The position numbers and the translations under genes are program-made. Source: Bryobacteraceae bacterium (lineage in GTDB: Bacteria > Acidobacteriota > Terriglobia > Bryobacterales > Bryobacteraceae). Taken from it: a stretch of DNA of 7,745 nucleotides. Shown here in pieces: positions 6,620-7,745 of this stretch. The notes beneath the pieces are model-generated. The model saw only the letters and a list, made by a program, of their open reading frames with translations. It was not told where the DNA came from and searched no databases. Location of the stretch: positions 1 to 7,745 of the forward strand of contig CANGVB010000151.1 in the NCBI GenBank assembly GCA_947456995.1. Direction: 5' to 3'. Numbering within the stretch: position 1 is the stretch's first letter; every line of letters begins with the position of its first letter.

Positions 6620-6642
6620 GATGCCTTTCCGATGCCTTTCCC
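6608..6642. repeat. Tandem repeat GATGCCTTTCC(C), three units
   Basis: Units of 12, 11 and 12 bases (6608-6619, 6620-6630, 6631-6642) repeat GATGCCTTTCCC, the middle one lacking a C. Unit lengths that are not multiples of three argue against a coding role. Copy A has only a single, degraded equivalent (GACATTCCC). Confidence 0.85.
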
Positions 6643-6958
6643 AGAAGAAAGAAGGCTCCAGGCAGAAAACCTATACGTGGAAGCGCAGCTGTGGTTTTAT
6701 GAGGGCGCAGGTTTCGGATGCTACTCGCCCTCGGACCGCTGTCAGAGGGTAATCGCGATAGCGTGAAACCAAACCCCAACCCAACCTCGCACTGCGTCTG
6801 GGTGCGTCGCGGTGTGAACGGTGCGGGTGAGTCGCTCGCCCTGGCCGCTCGGGTGAGCAGCTCGGGTGGTCTGGTCAGGTAAGCAGCGCGAGCCAGCGAT
6901 CGTTAGAATCGTTGTTGTAAACGTTAGCCACGAATGATTCCAGCTGCGGCTAAGATGG

Positions 6959-6967
6959 TGCTAATCT
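6959..6967 (+). promoter_or_regulatory. Possible extended -10 upstream of the 101-aa gene
   Basis: TGCTAATCT fits the TGnTATAAT pattern with two mismatches and lies about 80 bases before the start codon. No good -35 is present (TTCCAG at 18-base spacing). The inverted repeat GACTCG/CGAGTC (6975-7005) lies just downstream and could be an operator. Confidence 0.3.
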
Positions 6968-7047
6968 CTGTCAAGACTCGGCTCTTTTTTGGGGGACATC
7001 GAGTCAGGATCTAGCGTCAGCTGAAGGCATTCCCGAGGAATCGCAAG

Positions 7048-7353
7048 ATGAAAGCATTGGACAGGCTCAGGCCACTGAAAACAGAAATTCAAAGACTATT
7101 GCCTCTGTGGTATACCCTCAAACTCATATCGTTTATGGTTGTTCTGCAATTGCTCGGAGCGTGCTGGTTTAACTTCAGCCAGCCTAAAGCATCAGGCCCC
7201 GTGTTGCTGCAAGATGGCGCTTTGCAATTGCTTTTGGAGTGCTTAGGGTTTTCGCTACTTTTTATCGTTGGTGTTGTTTATTCAACGGGATTGTCGCTTT
7301 CAGAGTTTATGTCCAAATTGTCTGATGGAAGAAGTGCGGTCCCCAATGATTGA
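7048..7353 (+). CDS. Small membrane protein of unknown function
   Basis: I do not recognise this 101-residue protein. A basic, amphipathic N-terminus (1-20, with Lys and Arg at 2, 6, 8, 11 and 16) precedes a hydrophobic segment at about 24-42 (LKLISFMVVLQLLGACWF). A short loop with Asn, Lys and Gly follows, then a second hydrophobic segment at about 58-82 (ALQLLLECLGFSLLFIVGVVY), and a polar tail. The pattern fits a two-helix inner-membrane hairpin with both ends in the cytoplasm. The ATG has GAGGA (7035-7039) eight bases upstream, a good ribosome site, which is the best support that the gene is real. Its codon use and AT content differ from the housekeeping genes to the left, suggesting an accessory gene. 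It stands alone with no strand neighbour within the adjoining 300 bases. Holin-like or toxin-like roles are possible by size but nothing specific supports them. Confidence 0.62.
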   Translation: MKALDRLRPLKTEIQRLLPLWYTLKLISFMVVLQLLGACWFNFSQPKASGPVLLQDGALQLLLECLGFSLLFIVGVVYSTGLSLSEFMSKLSDGRSAVPND

Positions 7354-7354
7354 G

Positions 7355-7407
7355 TTCCACGTTTGGGGTAATTTGGATGTGCGGGCTGTCCAGCCGGGCA
7401 GGTGGAA
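7355..7407. repeat. Nested inverted repeats after the 101-aa gene
   Basis: TTCCAC (7355-7360) pairs with GTGGAA (7402-7407), enclosing a small hairpin GGCT-GTCC-AGCC (7384-7395). It begins two bases after the stop codon, so a role in transcript end formation is possible; no T-tract follows. Confidence 0.3.
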
Positions 7408-7411
7408 GCGG

Positions 7412-7570
7412 CTAATCAGTCGGGGTTGTGGAGCCCGAGGCCGTTAAGACTGCGATTGGGGTTAGCTCGAGGGAGAAGCCGGCTGGGTGGGCGTCGTCGG
7501 CAATGATCTCGGTATGGTTTCTTGCCTGGATTGCCCTGTTGTGGTTGAGCTTCTGATCCTCAATCGAATG
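7412..7570 (-). pseudogene. Possible remnant of a small conserved-protein gene
   Basis: On the minus strand an open stretch of 52 codons between stops reads in its middle ARNHTEIIADDAHPAGFS. This resembles, from memory, the N-terminus of a small hypothetical family in Acidobacteriota and other soil bacteria (typically EIIADxLxKAGWSWG followed by an AHR and KLTAFLELE motif). Here the match ends after GFS, the later motifs are absent, the frame stops at 7412-7414, and no start codon or ribosome site is visible. The likely reading is a truncated and frameshifted gene. A chance similarity cannot be excluded without a search. Confidence 0.35.
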
Positions 7571-7630
7571 TCACCTATGTCGTCGGACTGTACCCTGTCA
7601 GCCGCCCGGGCTAGCCGCGGGGGTGGACGG

Positions 7631-7651
7631 GGTTAACCAAGGTCGCCGACC
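7631..7651. promoter_or_regulatory. Pair of palindromes upstream of the RHH gene, possible operator
   Basis: GGTTAACC (7631-7638) is a perfect palindrome, and GGTCGCCGACC (7641-7651) is an inverted repeat with a one-base centre. They lie 35-55 bases before the start codon. Ribbon-helix-helix antitoxins normally repress their own operon through short inverted repeats at such positions. A TATTCT-like -10 follows (near 7669). Confidence 0.35.
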
Positions 7652-7685
7652 GAATACGAGGGGGCGTGATATTCTTCGGATTATC

Positions 7686-7745
7686 ATGTCGGCTATTACA
7701 GTACAATTGCCGGACGAGCTTGCAATCAGGCTCAAAGGTCAAGAA
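7686..7745 (+). CDS. N-terminus of a ribbon-helix-helix (CopG/ParD-like) protein, probable antitoxin; cut by window end
   Basis: The ATG at 7686 opens 20 codons to the right edge: MSAITVQLPDELAIRLKGQE. An alternating hydrophobic beta strand (ITVQL) followed by PDELAxRL is the hallmark of the ribbon-helix-helix DNA-binding fold, where the strand enters the DNA major groove as part of a dimer. Antitoxins of ParD, RelB or VapB type and small CopG repressors begin this way. No strong Shine-Dalgarno is seen; CGGA lies eight bases upstream. Small palindromes in the 55 bases before it could be its operator. A toxin gene would be expected just beyond the window, which cannot be checked here. The fold is well supported; the antitoxin role is inferred. 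Confidence 0.72.
   Translation, partial: MSAITVQLPDELAIRLKGQE

Larger units (their letters stand above)
5768..7030. other. About 1.26 kb without a convincing gene
   Basis: Reading frames here are short, begin with rare TTG or GTG codons, lack ribosome sites and lie within a degenerate repeat. What can be seen: an AT-richer stretch (5818-5890) upstream of the 207-aa gene; repeat copy A (about 5994-6238) and copy B (about 6366-6619); a tandem repeat at 6608-6642; a hairpin GAGGGCG/CGCCCTC (6701-6707 with 6726-6732, 18-base loop); a twofold GCTCGGGTG (6847 and 6860); and an inverted GACTCG/CGAGTC (6975-6980 with 7000-7005). No tRNA, rRNA or CRISPR pattern was seen. It reads as decayed or repeat-laden intergenic DNA. 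Confidence 0.6.

Noticed and set aside
6489..6752. 87-residue + strand frame with TTG start in repeat copy B
   Set aside because: It runs through a tandem repeat of units not divisible by three, has no ribosome site, and shares only the repeat with copy A.
6429..6779. 116-residue minus-strand frame across repeat copy B
   Set aside because: No recognisable domain or ribosome site; it lies antisense to the repeat and its counterpart is not open in copy A.
6760..6900. Possible structured RNA in the GC-rich stretch with GCTCGGGTG repeats
   Set aside because: I could not draw a convincing extended fold, nor match it to tRNA, tmRNA, 6S, SRP or RNase P RNA.
1..7745. CRISPR array, tRNA, rRNA, integrase or transposase
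   Set aside because: No regularly spaced repeats, cloverleaf or rRNA signature, and no recombinase motifs were seen on either strand.

Overview
The window looks like chromosomal DNA from an Acidobacteriota bacterium, probably of the Terriglobia (Granulicella/Terriglobus/Edaphobacter-like). This is an inference from three things: the compact order coaBC, family-4 uracil-DNA glycosylase, tmk, holB; a divergent Sm-like/Hfq-like protein with a long N-terminal extension; and a protein with a GPKTxEGK...NALKHG motif, a family I associate with Acidobacteriota and Planctomycetes. GC content is moderately high by eye and GTG/TTG starts are used. No database search was possible.

Region 1 (1-3667, + strand) is a tightly packed housekeeping operon. 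coaBC (coenzyme A synthesis) enters from the left edge and overlaps a family-4 uracil-DNA glycosylase by an ATGA junction. tmk (dTMP kinase) follows after 4 bases, and holB (clamp-loader delta' subunit) overlaps tmk by 11 bases. The operon links nucleotide supply, uracil removal and replisome loading. The first 90 bases of coaBC carry an in-frame TAG where the family has a conserved Tyr codon.

Region 2 (3668-5010) holds an Hfq-like gene with its own -10 box, strong ribosome binding site and TTG start. It runs tail-to-tail into an acyl-CoA thioesterase on the minus strand, and the two stop codons share a single CTAG. The thioesterase lies head-to-head, 17 bases apart, with a small TPR protein. 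A 15-bp GC-rich hairpin after the TPR gene is the likely terminator.

Region 3 (5011-7047) contains one minus-strand gene of unknown function (207 aa). It is followed by about 1.3 kb without a convincing gene. That stretch holds two diverged direct copies of a roughly 230-250 bp repeat, a short tandem repeat and several small inverted repeats.

Region 4 (7048-7745) looks accessory. It has an orphan 101-aa protein with two predicted membrane segments, an AT-independent gene-free stretch with a minus-strand reading frame that resembles a decayed small-protein gene, and the first 20 codons of a ribbon-helix-helix protein (probably an antitoxin) preceded by small palindromes. I see no complete new defence or mobile system. 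The most unusual signals are the coaBC nonsense codon, the divergent Hfq-like protein, and the degenerate repeat pair.
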